Origin: Alishewanella tabrizica
GTDB taxonomy: Bacteria > Pseudomonadota > Gammaproteobacteria > Enterobacterales > Alteromonadaceae
Length of the DNA stretch: 64,000 nucleotides
Assembly (NCBI RefSeq): GCF_014652375.1
Contig: NZ_BMYR01000007.1
Span: forward strand, 186,001 to 250,000
Reading direction: 5' to 3'
The notes under the pieces were generated by a model. That model made no database searches. It had not been told where the DNA came from and saw only the letters and a program-made list of their open reading frames with translations. The translations under genes and the position numbers were made by a program. Of this stretch, positions 28,865 through 37,818 are shown in pieces; within the stretch, counting starts at the first letter, position 1, and the number at the start of each line of letters is the position of its first letter.

Positions 28865-31657
28865 CTAAAACTCAACATGCTTTTCAAACAAGACTGCATT
28901 ACAACATTCCAATGCATCAGTATCAAAATGACTGATTGACTCTTTTAAGAACCACCTAAGAACTATTAACATCTCATTTAGCATTGCAACTTTTTTACTT
29001 TGAGAAATAGTTTCATCATGTACATTCATAAGATTAGTAAATCGAGAAAAATAATAAGCTACTGAACTATAGTACAAGCAAAATACAACTCTGCTAGTGG
29101 TAACGACATGCTCAAAATGATACCATTGTTGTTTTAAAAATATTTTAGCTTCTAAGACATCAAATGTATTTAAAGACAACATTTTTACCCAATCTAAAAC
29201 TAAACTTTTTTCATCATCTGTCAAAACTCCTTTTTTGAATTTAGATAAAGATTGATTCAATTTACCTAGATTAACAAAAACATTCTTTATTAAATTCTGC
29301 TTGTACCCGGCTTTATCAACTACTTTTGAAACTAAAACATTTTCTGGCAATAAGGGCACAGCTCCCAAAATTAGAGCCCCATCACTACAGTTGTAAACCT
29401 CGACATTACCAAGGTATTCCTTAAGCTGCATCTGGCATATTTTTCTAGCCAAGTCAAATTCAGATTTAGTATATACAATATTTTTAAAATTTCCTCTTAC
29501 ACATATTTGTTCCGGATTAGCTTTACGGTAATCGTAACTTTCATCCCCTGCTTTAGTATAATAGATTGATTTTTTTGAGTGATGATAACGTGAATCAACC
29601 TGCCCAAAATCAACACCAAATAAAAAGAGTTGCTTGTGACCCAAGTTTAACAAAAAACTGATAGCCAAATTTGCTGCAGTAGGAAAAGCATAAGGAATAA
29701 CACTTAACTCCTTATTTAATACTAAATCAACATCATGCTTAAAAACTATCGTCGGCGCTTCGCTTTCTTTGAAAATAAGAAATGATTGTTCAAAAAGCGC
29801 TCTTGTTGCAGGATGTATACTAGAAAAAGAAATTAAGGAAACCTTTTTTAATAATTTATTGTCACAGGTTTTATGCAAGTGATCATAAGTTGAAGCATTT
29901 TGCTCAACCTCAACGTGAAAATCTGGGATGATCCCATAATCCAGCAAAGGTTTTAAAGCTGTGCCGCAGCTGACTATAATTGCCTTCGTTTGATAACTTC
30001 TAATATACGCTAAAGTCTCATCTAAACTAGGGCCATTGCCAACAACAAATACCGGCATGTCACTTATAGCAAGACTTACAGGAACGTTTATCATAAAGAG
30101 CGCGTCAGATGAAAAATTACTTAATGTTTGATTTAAACCATATTTGGCATGATCGAAATAATCGCCTAAGGCAAGAACACTTCTTAACTGTTGCTTTAAG
30201 GAAGAAAATATATTATTGAGATCAGGTGTTGTATAATTTAACCAAAAACTGGTTTCGGCCAGAGCGTAGGCTCCCACCCGATAAAACTGCCGTAATATTT
30301 CATCAAAGTAATCTGCTTTACGGCCGCCGACATTAAGGTATAACTCTCGTCCCTCTTTATCCAGTTGCTCTAAAAGAGTATGCCATGGCAATACAAAGAG
30401 TGAAGCATAGAAAAAATCTGTCTCAGGTTCAAAAATAAAAATATTCTTTAAATTACTTTTGCTTAGCAACGCTTCGAAGGATAAGGATAAAGCGCAACCG
30501 GAAATAACAACTGTTGACATTAAATCGGGATTAATTGATAACCTACTACTATATTGTGCTTCTATTTGTTGAAGCTTACTTACTGCTTGGTAATGCAAAT
30601 AGTGTCGAAGCTTATAGGGTACTTTTTGCTTAACTTGCGTATTAATATTCATCTCGCTGCTAAAAAAACGTCTGTTTACATTATCACAGTCATGATAAAG
30701 ATGCCGATATAACATACAGTGTCGTTTAAAATGATATAAATTTGGAGTACCACTTTTATCTAATACTAACTGCCAGCGAGAAGGCTGGTAATTTTCCGCT
30801 AATTTGGCAAGTCCAGGGAAGTACTTTTTAAACACATCTAAATTCATACTAAATAGCGTTGAATCATTCTCGAAAGCAATTACAGAGCTATTTCCAAGCA
30901 TTGATTGAGTTCTAACTGGGATATAATCCTCTGCTTGGTCAAACCCCATAAACTGCCGACCAGATCTTAAGAGTTTTACGCTATCTCCCGAGAATTGATT
31001 GTAGAAATGAATCACTTCATCTGACACAGGATGGGAGAGATGCCTGTAATAGTAAATTTTTTCTATGTTAGGCTGTATTGTCAGAATTTCTGTAAGGTGT
31101 TCAGCTAAAGAAGTGCCAGCATTTCCAATTTGCAGACCGACATAAATACCACGCTTGGTTGCAAGTTCAAGTAATGCTTGCCAATCTAAGGTGTACATTG
31201 AACATTTTAGAATATCTAAACGCGGTTCATATAGAATGACAAATTTTACATTAGCTTTTTCGATTATATTTTTGAGTGAAAACCCCAGTCCCAAACCAAA
31301 AACTAAAAGTACGTCTGCATTCTTTAAATCATGCTCTATGCCTGATGCGTTTGTAAGTGAAAAGTATGGTGCTCGTTTCAGAAAATCCAAAAATTCCTCT
31401 TCACATTCAGCCTCAGCATCAAGCCCGTACAAGGCGTGATTTGTCGAGTTATCGACGATATTTGCTTTATTGTTATTATTAATGAAAATTGAGAAATCAT
31501 TGGTGTTTTCTTCTAGCGCTTTAGACAGATCTGGCAATATATCAGTAAGATAATATCTATTTAGCGTATATGTCTTAGGGATACTAAGTGCTAAACTTTT
31601 ATATTCGGGTGATTCAGTGGCAAGATTTTCTGTTTGGAATATGCAAGAATGCAGCAT
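28865..31657 (-). CDS. maf: Motility-associated factor (Maf) flagellin nonulosonate transferase
   Basis: The 930-residue protein contains the MAF/DUF115 domain, with FVVGNGPSLDETL near 535, VSCGTALKPLLDYGIIPDF near 560 and LFLFGVDFG near 650, all typical of Maf proteins that transfer CMP-pseudaminic or legionaminic acid to Ser/Thr of flagellin. The N-terminal third (VLLVFGLGLGFSL near 117) is a second Rossmann-like part found in long Maf proteins. It is the first gene of the minus arm, directly next to fliT/fliS, and the likely end user of the sugars made here. Base composition is AT-rich relative to the neighbouring flagellar genes. Confidence 0.88.
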   Translation of the reverse strand: MLHSCIFQTENLATESPEYKSLALSIPKTYTLNRYYLTDILPDLSKALEENTNDFSIFINNNNKANIVDNSTNHALYGLDAEAECEEEFLDFLKRAPYFSLTNASGIEHDLKNADVLLVFGLGLGFSLKNIIEKANVKFVILYEPRLDILKCSMYTLDWQALLELATKRGIYVGLQIGNAGTSLAEHLTEILTIQPNIEKIYYYRHLSHPVSDEVIHFYNQFSGDSVKLLRSGRQFMGFDQAEDYIPVRTQSMLGNSSVIAFENDSTLFSMNLDVFKKYFPGLAKLAENYQPSRWQLVLDKSGTPNLYHFKRHCMLYRHLYHDCDNVNRRFFSSEMNINTQVKQKVPYKLRHYLHYQAVSKLQQIEAQYSSRLSINPDLMSTVVISGCALSLSFEALLSKSNLKNIFIFEPETDFFYASLFVLPWHTLLEQLDKEGRELYLNVGGRKADYFDEILRQFYRVGAYALAETSFWLNYTTPDLNNIFSSLKQQLRSVLALGDYFDHAKYGLNQTLSNFSSDALFMINVPVSLAISDMPVFVVGNGPSLDETLAYIRSYQTKAIIVSCGTALKPLLDYGIIPDFHVEVEQNASTYDHLHKTCDNKLLKKVSLISFSSIHPATRALFEQSFLIFKESEAPTIVFKHDVDLVLNKELSVIPYAFPTAANLAISFLLNLGHKQLFLFGVDFGQVDSRYHHSKKSIYYTKAGDESYDYRKANPEQICVRGNFKNIVYTKSEFDLARKICQMQLKEYLGNVEVYNCSDGALILGAVPLLPENVLVSKVVDKAGYKQNLIKNVFVNLGKLNQSLSKFKKGVLTDDEKSLVLDWVKMLSLNTFDVLEAKIFLKQQWYHFEHVVTTSRVVFCLYYSSVAYYFSRFTNLMNVHDETISQSKKVAMLNEMLIVLRWFLKESISHFDTDALECCNAVLFEKHVEF

Positions 31658-31672
31658 AAAGTATTCTCAATA

Positions 31673-32002
31673 TCATCCTTTTTGTACACTATGGTAACTT
31701 GCTTTAACCTTCTTAGCTAACTGAATTTTCTCCAATTCAGCTGCAATATTTTCCCTGTCTCGCTTGATAAGAATAATCATGTTTTCAAACCACACTAACT
31801 GTTCTTGAAGTAACAAAGCTTGCTCTTCAACTGAACAAGCCCTGAGCATTTCAACGAGATCAATATCAGTAAACTCTGTGGAATAAGAAACGAGATCAAC
31901 ATTAGGACTAGCAAAATTATCTAACAAATTTTGTTGTAACTTATGCAGCTTTGACAAACCTACTTCCTCGTCACTTGTCAAAGCATCATTTTTGGATGAC
32001 AT
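31673..32002 (-). CDS. FliT-like flagellar export chaperone candidate
   Basis: This small 109-residue, mostly helical protein has two predicted helices (LSKLHKLQQNLLDNF; EEQALLLQEQLVWFENMI). It begins inside the fliS stop (ATGA at 32002), lies after fliD-fliS and before maf, and fits FliT in position, size and helicity. Sequence motifs are too weak to be certain. FliT would chaperone FliD and adjust FlrA/FlhDC-type regulators. Confidence 0.6.
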   Translation of the reverse strand: MSSKNDALTSDEEVGLSKLHKLQQNLLDNFASPNVDLVSYSTEFTDIDLVEMLRACSVEEQALLLQEQLVWFENMIILIKRDRENIAAELEKIQLAKKVKASYHSVQKG

Positions 32003-32448
32003 CAAGCACCAACAGCGAGTTGTTGTGGAACAGGATTTAACTGTTCCCGCATTTTATAGCCTTGCTCTCTATCGCTTACAGAGATTTGATCCCAAGCAGA
32101 TTTAATAGTTAGCATTAATTCCATTACATCGTTTACTTTAGCGATACTCTGCTCTCTGCTTGCCAATGTTAGGTGATTAATCATGAATTCATAAAGCGAG
32201 TCGAGATTCTGAGATATTTCGCCACCTTCCTTCATATCTAAAGAACCTTTGAGCGCACTAACAATTGCGATTGCTTTACCAAAAGCTTGAGCTTTAGTAG
32301 CATAATCTTTTCGTTCAATTGCGCCCTTGGCTTTGGCCATGTTCTCTAAAGAACCTTGCATTAAGAGTTGAATCACACGATGCGGATCGGCAATAGCAAG
32401 ATCATCTTTCACACCAACCGCTTTATATGCTTTGATACCATAACTCAT
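32002..32448 (-). CDS. fliS: Flagellin export chaperone FliS
   Basis: The 148-residue helical protein keeps flagellin monomers from polymerising in the cytosol. It starts MSYGIKAYKAVGVK and contains the conserved HRVIQLLMQGSLENM and LDSLYEFMINHLTLA segments. AAGGAAA precedes ATG 32448. It lies 12 bases after fliD in a flaG-fliD-fliS-fliT-like row. Confidence 0.93.
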   Translation of the reverse strand: MSYGIKAYKAVGVKDDLAIADPHRVIQLLMQGSLENMAKAKGAIERKDYATKAQAFGKAIAIVSALKGSLDMKEGGEISQNLDSLYEFMINHLTLASREQSIAKVNDVMELMLTIKSAWDQISVSDREQGYKMREQLNPVPQQLAVGA

Positions 32449-32459
32449 AATTAATTTCC

Positions 32460-33932
32460 TTAGCTAGATTTGTTTACAGTAAAACCAGGAAGACTGGATA
32501 GCGCTGCAGTTACATTGGCTTGCTGTCTTTGCATTTGTCCAAGCAAGGTATCTAATGCAGCGTAACGTTTTCTCAGCGATTCTTCATAGTTAGCTATATA
32601 TCGGCTGGCAGCCTCAGAAGCTTTAGTATTTTCACGTAATCTAGATTGAATATTTTCTTGGCGATTGGCTATCAAACCACCTGACTTGGTATATTCGGTT
32701 ATTAAATTATCTAATTGTTTAACAAGACCATTTTCACCACCAAATAATTTAGCTAAGTCATCGTAATTTTCATTTAGCGCCTTATCAAAACGCATCTTCC
32801 CTGTTTCACTATTAAACTCGGTGCTAGTGGAAATTTCTAACTTGCCGCTTTTGTTTAAGGTAATACCTAAACTAAATAGACTATTAAGCTGATCCGATGA
32901 ACCATCTACAGTGCTACCCAATATACTGCGCACTTGATTCAAAATATTTCTGGGCATTGAGTCTCCAGCAAGCGCACCGCTATCAAGAGTTACACTGCCA
33001 TCTGCACCCATAATCCTATTCCGAGTAAGACTAGATATTTGATCAACAAGGGTGTTATAACCTTTAATGAAATTTTGAATATTTTCTTCTGCAGCTTTTT
33101 TATCTGTTGCTACCTGTAAACGCGCATTTTTGCCCACAGGTGTTACATCTAGCACCGTTAATGAAATATCTTGAACAGCGTCTTCAAAAGTATTGGTACT
33201 GCTAAACACTGCTATGCCATCAAGCTCTATTTCTGCATTTTGTGCAGCTGCAGCTAAATTTAATCCAGCAGTGGCACCTGGAGTAATATCTGTAGCAACT
33301 GATGAAACATTGTCTAACTCAGCATTATTATTACTAACCACCAGATCATTCCCAGTACCAGTAACATTCGAGTTTAAAACTAACTTAGTGCCGACTGCTC
33401 CACCGGCGTTTAGAATATTGGCGTTTACCCCAAAGTTATCTGCCGAATCATTAATTGCTAACCTTAGTTGGTTAAGTGTCATGCCAGCGGTTACCGCAAC
33501 AGTAAAGCTCTTATCGCCCGCTTCAAAGGTTAACTCTCCGTCAGTTGTTGATACTACGGCGTCTGAACTTGCAAAAAGCGCATCTGCCGTTTCCATACGG
33601 CTACCTTTAGCAAGCTGATTAACTTTAATATCAAATGAGGCCGCCGAAGCGGTATTTTTGGCCGTTGCTTGAATAAAGGTTTTGCCTTCCTCAGGCTGAG
33701 TTAGTTTAATTTCTCTGGCTTTTAAACTTTCACCACTTAACTTTTTTGCCGCGTCTAAAAAACCAGATAAGGCCGATCTCAATTGACCTACACCTGATAA
33801 AGACGCATTTAAGCTTGACTTTGTCTTCTCAATGCGAGCCATTTTCGTTTTGCGCTCAACATCAACAAAGGTACCAACTAACTGGTCAAGTGGCAGGCCA
33901 GATGCAGCACCCAAGAAATTAATTGAAGACAT
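32460..33932 (-). CDS. fliD: Flagellar filament cap protein FliD (HAP2)
   Basis: The 490-residue secreted protein caps the filament tip and helps flagellin fold in place. It has the N-terminal FliD domain (~10-110, LPLDQLVGTFVDVERK) and the C-terminal FliD domain (~230-470, ending with coiled RKRYAALDTLLGQMQRQQANVTAAL). GAGGTGAT precedes ATG 33932. The central part is variable, as expected for surface-exposed cap domains. Confidence 0.94.
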   Translation of the reverse strand: MSSINFLGAASGLPLDQLVGTFVDVERKTKMARIEKTKSSLNASLSGVGQLRSALSGFLDAAKKLSGESLKAREIKLTQPEEGKTFIQATAKNTASAASFDIKVNQLAKGSRMETADALFASSDAVVSTTDGELTFEAGDKSFTVAVTAGMTLNQLRLAINDSADNFGVNANILNAGGAVGTKLVLNSNVTGTGNDLVVSNNNAELDNVSSVATDITPGATAGLNLAAAAQNAEIELDGIAVFSSTNTFEDAVQDISLTVLDVTPVGKNARLQVATDKKAAEENIQNFIKGYNTLVDQISSLTRNRIMGADGSVTLDSGALAGDSMPRNILNQVRSILGSTVDGSSDQLNSLFSLGITLNKSGKLEISTSTEFNSETGKMRFDKALNENYDDLAKLFGGENGLVKQLDNLITEYTKSGGLIANRQENIQSRLRENTKASEAASRYIANYEESLRKRYAALDTLLGQMQRQQANVTAALSSLPGFTVNKSS

Positions 33933-33955
33933 AGATCACCTCATATTTTTTAACT

Positions 33956-34348
33956 TTACACTTTGCGATCGATCAACACGCCTAAAGATTGACCCATTTC
34001 CTCTTGTAAGCGTTTAATATCTTGAGCCACTTTCAGTAACTCTTCTGATGGTATTTGTCGAATAACCTGATCGTTGGTTTTATCCATCACTTTAATTATA
34101 GATCGTCCTGATTGTTCATCCATCTTAAACGACAAGGAGCGCTCTTCAAAAATTGCAGCTTTGTTAACAATATCTAGAGCTTCTTCAACTTGCACCTGAG
34201 TCGGCTTTGCTGACGTAATTTCAGTTACTTTTGGTGTAACTGTGTCATTAGATACTTTGTTAGAAGATGCAACTATATTCGCTGCTGCACTATTCTCAAT
34301 TCCTGGCAGCATTGCGGAACTGCTGGAGATATTGGGCATGGTATTCAT
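33956..34348 (-). CDS. flaG: FlaG-family flagellar protein
   Basis: The 130-residue protein has the FlaG domain in its C-terminal 70 residues: RSLSFKMDEQSGRSIIKVMD, then QVIRQIPSEELLKVAQDI. FlaG affects filament length in Vibrio/Aeromonas-type polar flagella. It sits between the flagellins and fliD. GAGGG is 6 bases upstream of ATG 34348. The preceding hairpin (34371-34399) separates it from the flagellin transcript. Confidence 0.88.
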   Translation of the reverse strand: MNTMPNISSSSAMLPGIENSAAANIVASSNKVSNDTVTPKVTEITSAKPTQVQVEEALDIVNKAAIFEERSLSFKMDEQSGRSIIKVMDKTNDQVIRQIPSEELLKVAQDIKRLQEEMGQSLGVLIDRKV

Positions 34349-34370
34349 AATGTACCCTCATAAACGTAAG

Positions 34371-34399
34371 GCCAAACAAAGATAGCATCTTTGTTTGGC
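34371..34399 (-). terminator. Perfect 13-bp hairpin between flagellin and flaG
   Basis: GCCAAACAAAGAT (34371-34383) and its exact complement ATCTTTGTTTGGC (34387-34399) enclose AGC. It lies 16 bases after the stop of the 34415 flagellin and 22 bases before flaG, and would form in flagellin mRNA. It lacks a clean T-tract, so partial read-through into flaG-fliD-fliS is likely. Confidence 0.7.
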
Positions 34400-34414
34400 G
34401 CTTATCCACCAAAA

Positions 34415-35257
34415 TTAACCTAACAGTGACAACGCTGCCTGCGGCCGCTGATTAGCCTGCGCTAATACTGTTTGGCTCGTTTGCTGCAAGATCTGCGCCC
34501 GAGTTAACTCTGCTGTTTCTTTTGCAAAGTCAGTATCACGAATACGTGCACGAGCGCCAGAAACGTTTTCAGAGATATTGGTCAAGTTACGAATAGTCGC
34601 CTGGAAGCGGTTTTGAATCGCACCTAAGTCAGCTCGTTTAGCATCAACTGTAGAAATAGCAGCGTCTATACTTGCCAACAATGAAGAACCAGTTTCAGTT
34701 CCTGATACGTCCACATCATCTAATTCAAGAGCAGCTGCAGTAAAACCACCAGTACCATTACCTAAGCTTACGGTAATATATTCTTGATCATCACCATTTA
34801 CACCTACCAAGAACTTAAACTGTCCGTCAGCAGCATCTTCATTCAACAACAGTTTATCGCCAAATTTTGTTGTTTCTGCAACACGAGTTATCTCGATTTT
34901 TAACGCAGATATTTCTTTTTGGATTGCTACTTTATCCTTGTCAGCGTTAATACCGTTTTCTGATTGTACAACTAGAGTACGCATACGCTGCAATGATGTA
35001 GTGATTTCTTCCATCGCTCCTTCAGCAACTTGCGCTAATGAAATCCCATCATTAGCATTGCGAGCACCTTGATCTAAACCATTAATTTGGCTCGTTAAAC
35101 GATTAGATATCTGCAAACCAGCCGCATCATCAGAAGCACTGTTAATCCGGAAACCTGAAGATAAACGTTTAAACGCTACATCCAATGAGCCACCAGAATT
35201 CATTAACTGGCGCTGAGCATTCAATGAGGATGTATTGGTATTGACAAATAAAGCCAT
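34415..35257 (-). CDS. Flagellin (second of tandem pair)
   Basis: The 280-residue flagellin forms the filament. D0/D1 are intact: NTNTSSLNAQRQLMNSGGSL near 7, RINSASDDAAGLQISNRL near 38, and a C-terminus GARARIRDTDFAKETAEL and QTVLAQANQRPQAALSLLG. The middle is short, without D2/D3. Many Ser/Thr residues in the centre are candidate sites for the nonulosonic sugar. The 5' untranslated region holds hairpin AGCCAAG/CTTGGCT (35330-35349), and a sigma-28 promoter precedes it. Confidence 0.95.
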   Translation of the reverse strand: MALFVNTNTSSLNAQRQLMNSGGSLDVAFKRLSSGFRINSASDDAAGLQISNRLTSQINGLDQGARNANDGISLAQVAEGAMEEITTSLQRMRTLVVQSENGINADKDKVAIQKEISALKIEITRVAETTKFGDKLLLNEDAADGQFKFLVGVNGDDQEYITVSLGNGTGGFTAAALELDDVDVSGTETGSSLLASIDAAISTVDAKRADLGAIQNRFQATIRNLTNISENVSGARARIRDTDFAKETAELTRAQILQQTSQTVLAQANQRPQAALSLLG

Positions 35258-35357
35258 GAGTCACTCCTTAGTCATAGACCGAACTTGGCCGTAGACTGTA
35301 GTTAAATATACGGATATTCCGTTTAGCTGAGCCAAGCTGCAACTTGGCTTACATACT

Positions 35358-35384
35358 GTATCGGCAGACTTAATAAGAACTTTA
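35358..35384 (-). promoter_or_regulatory. Sigma-28 (FliA) promoter of the 34415 flagellin
   Basis: On the minus strand, TAAAGTTC, 11 bases and GCCGATAC match the FliA consensus TAAAGTTT-N11-GCCGATAA with one mismatch in each half. The -10 ends about 100 bases before the flagellin ATG (35257). Confidence 0.85.
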
Positions 35385-35451
35385 GGATTTTTTGATTATT
35401 TTTTTAAAAATTTATATTAAATGTGAGGTCTTTAAAGTGGGAATTAAATTA

Positions 35452-35477
35452 ATAAAGCTGCCGTAAGGCAGCTTTTA
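35452..35477 (-). terminator. Rho-independent terminator after the first flagellin
   Basis: AAAGCTGCC (35454-35462), GTAA and GGCAGCTTT (35467-35475) form a 9-bp GC-containing stem; on the minus strand TTTATTAATTT follows. It is about 80 bases beyond the stop of the flagellin at 35558. A second, bulged hairpin (GAAGCAAGATTA at 35511-35522 pairing with 35529-35543) lies between stop and terminator. Confidence 0.75.
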
Positions 35478-35557
35478 AAGCGAGTCACTCCACTGAAGCG
35501 GTTCCGGCAAGAAGCAAGATTACTGCAATAATCTTGTTGCTTCAGGGCGGCGAGCTA

Positions 35558-36415
35558 TTAACCTTGAAGTAAACTTAAGGCTGCTTGCGGCCGCTGATTA
35601 GCCTGAGCTAAAACTGTCTGACTAGTTTGTTGTAATATCTGTGCACGAGTTAATTCTGCAGTTTCTTTTGCGAAATCTGTGTCACGAATACGCGCACGTG
35701 CGCCAGAGACATTTTCAGAAATGTTCGTCAAGTTGCGTATAGTGGCTTGAAATCGGTTTTGTACAGCACCAAGATCAGCACGCTTACCGTCGACATTACT
35801 AATAGCGGCATCAAGTCTAGTTAAAATAGACGAACCTGTCTGAGCTGCATCAGCTACACTAATATCTTCAAGATCTAAACCAGCTGTTGAAAAACCACCT
35901 GCTGTTCCAAAACCCAAACTAACAGTGATGTAATCTTGCGTATCACCATTAACACCAACTAAGAAACGAAACTGCCCATCAGTGTCAGCTGAATTAAGAT
36001 TAAGGAGCTGTTGATCACCAAACTTTGTAGTATCTGCGACACGCGTAATTTCAATCTTTAAAGCTGAAATCTCTTTTTGTATAGCATTTTTATCTTCTGC
36101 ACTATTTATACCATTTTCAGACTGAATAACTAATGTACGAATCCGCTGTAATGAGGTAGTTATCTCATCCATAGCCCCCTCAGCAACTTGAGCTAAGGAA
36201 ATCCCATCGTTTGCGTTTCGTGCTGCCTGGTCTAAGCCATTAATTTGGCTTGTTAGCCGGTTTGAAATTTGTAAACCTGCAGCATCGTCAGCAGCGCTGT
36301 TAATCCGAAAACCTGAAGATAAACGTTTAAATGCAGTATCTAATGCATTACCTGAAGTGATCATCTGACGCTGTGCGTTCAGTGATGAGGTATTAGTGTT
36401 TACGAATAAAGCCAT
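35558..36415 (-). CDS. Flagellin (first of tandem pair)
   Basis: The 285-residue flagellin is almost identical in its D0/D1 ends to the 34415 product, with differences mostly in the centre (residues ~140-200) and at synonymous codon positions. The layout is the same: RINSAADDAAGLQISNRL near 38 and a C-terminus ending QRPQAALSLLQG. A perfect FliA promoter lies upstream and a terminator downstream, so it forms its own transcript and is probably the main filament subunit. Confidence 0.95.
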   Translation of the reverse strand: MALFVNTNTSSLNAQRQMITSGNALDTAFKRLSSGFRINSAADDAAGLQISNRLTSQINGLDQAARNANDGISLAQVAEGAMDEITTSLQRIRTLVIQSENGINSAEDKNAIQKEISALKIEITRVADTTKFGDQQLLNLNSADTDGQFRFLVGVNGDTQDYITVSLGFGTAGGFSTAGLDLEDISVADAAQTGSSILTRLDAAISNVDGKRADLGAVQNRFQATIRNLTNISENVSGARARIRDTDFAKETAELTRAQILQQTSQTVLAQANQRPQAALSLLQG

Positions 36416-36489
36416 GATGTTTTCCTCGCTTTTTAACTGGTTTAGGCAATGTAGACTTCGAATTGCCTGTTTCTTGCCGTGTTAATTAT

Positions 36490-36516
36490 TTATCGGCGCA
36501 GTGCGGGGAAACTTTA
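36490..36516 (-). promoter_or_regulatory. Sigma-28 (FliA) promoter of the 35558 flagellin
   Basis: On the minus strand TAAAGTTT, 11 bases and GCCGATAA are an exact match to the FliA consensus. The -10 box ends about 75 bases before ATG 36415. This is the strongest late-flagellar promoter in the window. Confidence 0.95.
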
Positions 36517-36588
36517 GTTTTTTTTCAGAAACTTTTTATTGCAGTATTTCAGTAGATTAAGGGCAGGCTTTGTCACCTGCCCTCAGTA

Positions 36589-37812
36589 TTAGCGTATATA
36601 ATCAAATAAGGTGGTTGCATTCACTTTAGTAAATGATTGTGAGGCCGCTTGTAAAGCCACTTCTTGTCGTTTTATCTCGGTTAACGCCGCGGCTAAATCC
36701 ACCTCAGAAATATCAGCTTTGTAGCTTTGATTTGTTATAAGCAAATCTGCATTAGTATTAAACACACTGTCTACTACATTTAAGCGACCACCTAAATTCG
36801 CTAAAGCACTATCGACATTGTTAGCCGTAACTCGGGTTTGTTCTAATGTGTCCAATATAAATGACTGTAAAGAATCAGATAATGTATTAGGATCATTTAA
36901 AGTTTCAATAAAACGTTGTAATGTATTAAGAATATTGGTTTGCTCTGGGGCTGGCAGCTCGAAATCAACTTGCGTAGGCACTGGCGTAGCAGCATCTAAC
37001 TGAAAGGCTAAGCCATTAAAACCAATGTTCTGTCCTGGTGTGTACACGCCGGCTACTGGCGGCGTTAACGAATTGCCATTTCTCAGAATTTGATAATTTG
37101 ACGCAGCATCAATTTGTAAACTGAACTGATTATTAGTCGGGGTTAGATTGTCAAAATTACTTAAATAAAAACTATCAAAAGCCGTTTGATTGCTTACCGT
37201 TGTCGTAGAATTTGCCGGCGCTGCTGTCACTTGTGGAGAAAAACGCGTGAACACGCTATCAAAAATTGCTTTGCCACTATCGTTACCCGGTAAACTTATC
37301 GATTGCGAAATTTGCATGGCTCTATTGCCATCATCGCCTTTAAATTCAAACTCACCGGTGACTGGATTGCGAACGTAAGCCGGCGTTTTATCCTGAAAGC
37401 CGGCGAAAATATAACTGCCATCAGCACTACGTGTGTTCATTAAATCAAATAACTCGGTTTGAATATTTTGCAACTCAAACGCTACCGCTTTACGCTGCTC
37501 CAAGGTATAAGTGCCATTACCGGTTGCTTGCGCCAACGTAGAAATACGATCATAAGAGGTACGCATGCTCGTGAGTACGGTCTCTTGCAAACCTAAATTG
37601 TTTTTTAGCAAAATACTGTTGGTTTGATATTGATCAATTTGCGCTTTGTTTTGATCCAAACTTAATACTTTTGCTGCACCGGCCGGATCATCCGCCGGCG
37701 ACAAAATACGCGTTTGCTTACTGAGCTGAGATTCTGCTTTCGACATACGTTGCTGCGCGTTCAGAATACCGTTTAGGCTCTGATTGAACTGCATATTAAA
37801 GGTTAAACGCAT
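36589..37812 (-). CDS. flgL: Hook-filament junction protein FlgL (HAP3)
   Basis: The 407-residue flagellin-like protein joins hook/FlgK to the filament. It starts MRLTFNMQFNQSLNGILNAQ and carries RILSPADDPAGAAKVLSLDQ near 35-54 (HAP3 version of the flagellin motif). The C-terminus (LAAALTEIKRQEVALQAA) closes D1/D0. GAGG is 9 bases before ATG 37812. It follows flgK with 6 bases between. Confidence 0.94.
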   Translation of the reverse strand: MRLTFNMQFNQSLNGILNAQQRMSKAESQLSKQTRILSPADDPAGAAKVLSLDQNKAQIDQYQTNSILLKNNLGLQETVLTSMRTSYDRISTLAQATGNGTYTLEQRKAVAFELQNIQTELFDLMNTRSADGSYIFAGFQDKTPAYVRNPVTGEFEFKGDDGNRAMQISQSISLPGNDSGKAIFDSVFTRFSPQVTAAPANSTTTVSNQTAFDSFYLSNFDNLTPTNNQFSLQIDAASNYQILRNGNSLTPPVAGVYTPGQNIGFNGLAFQLDAATPVPTQVDFELPAPEQTNILNTLQRFIETLNDPNTLSDSLQSFILDTLEQTRVTANNVDSALANLGGRLNVVDSVFNTNADLLITNQSYKADISEVDLAAALTEIKRQEVALQAASQSFTKVNATTLFDYIR

Positions 37813-37818
37813 ATGTTA

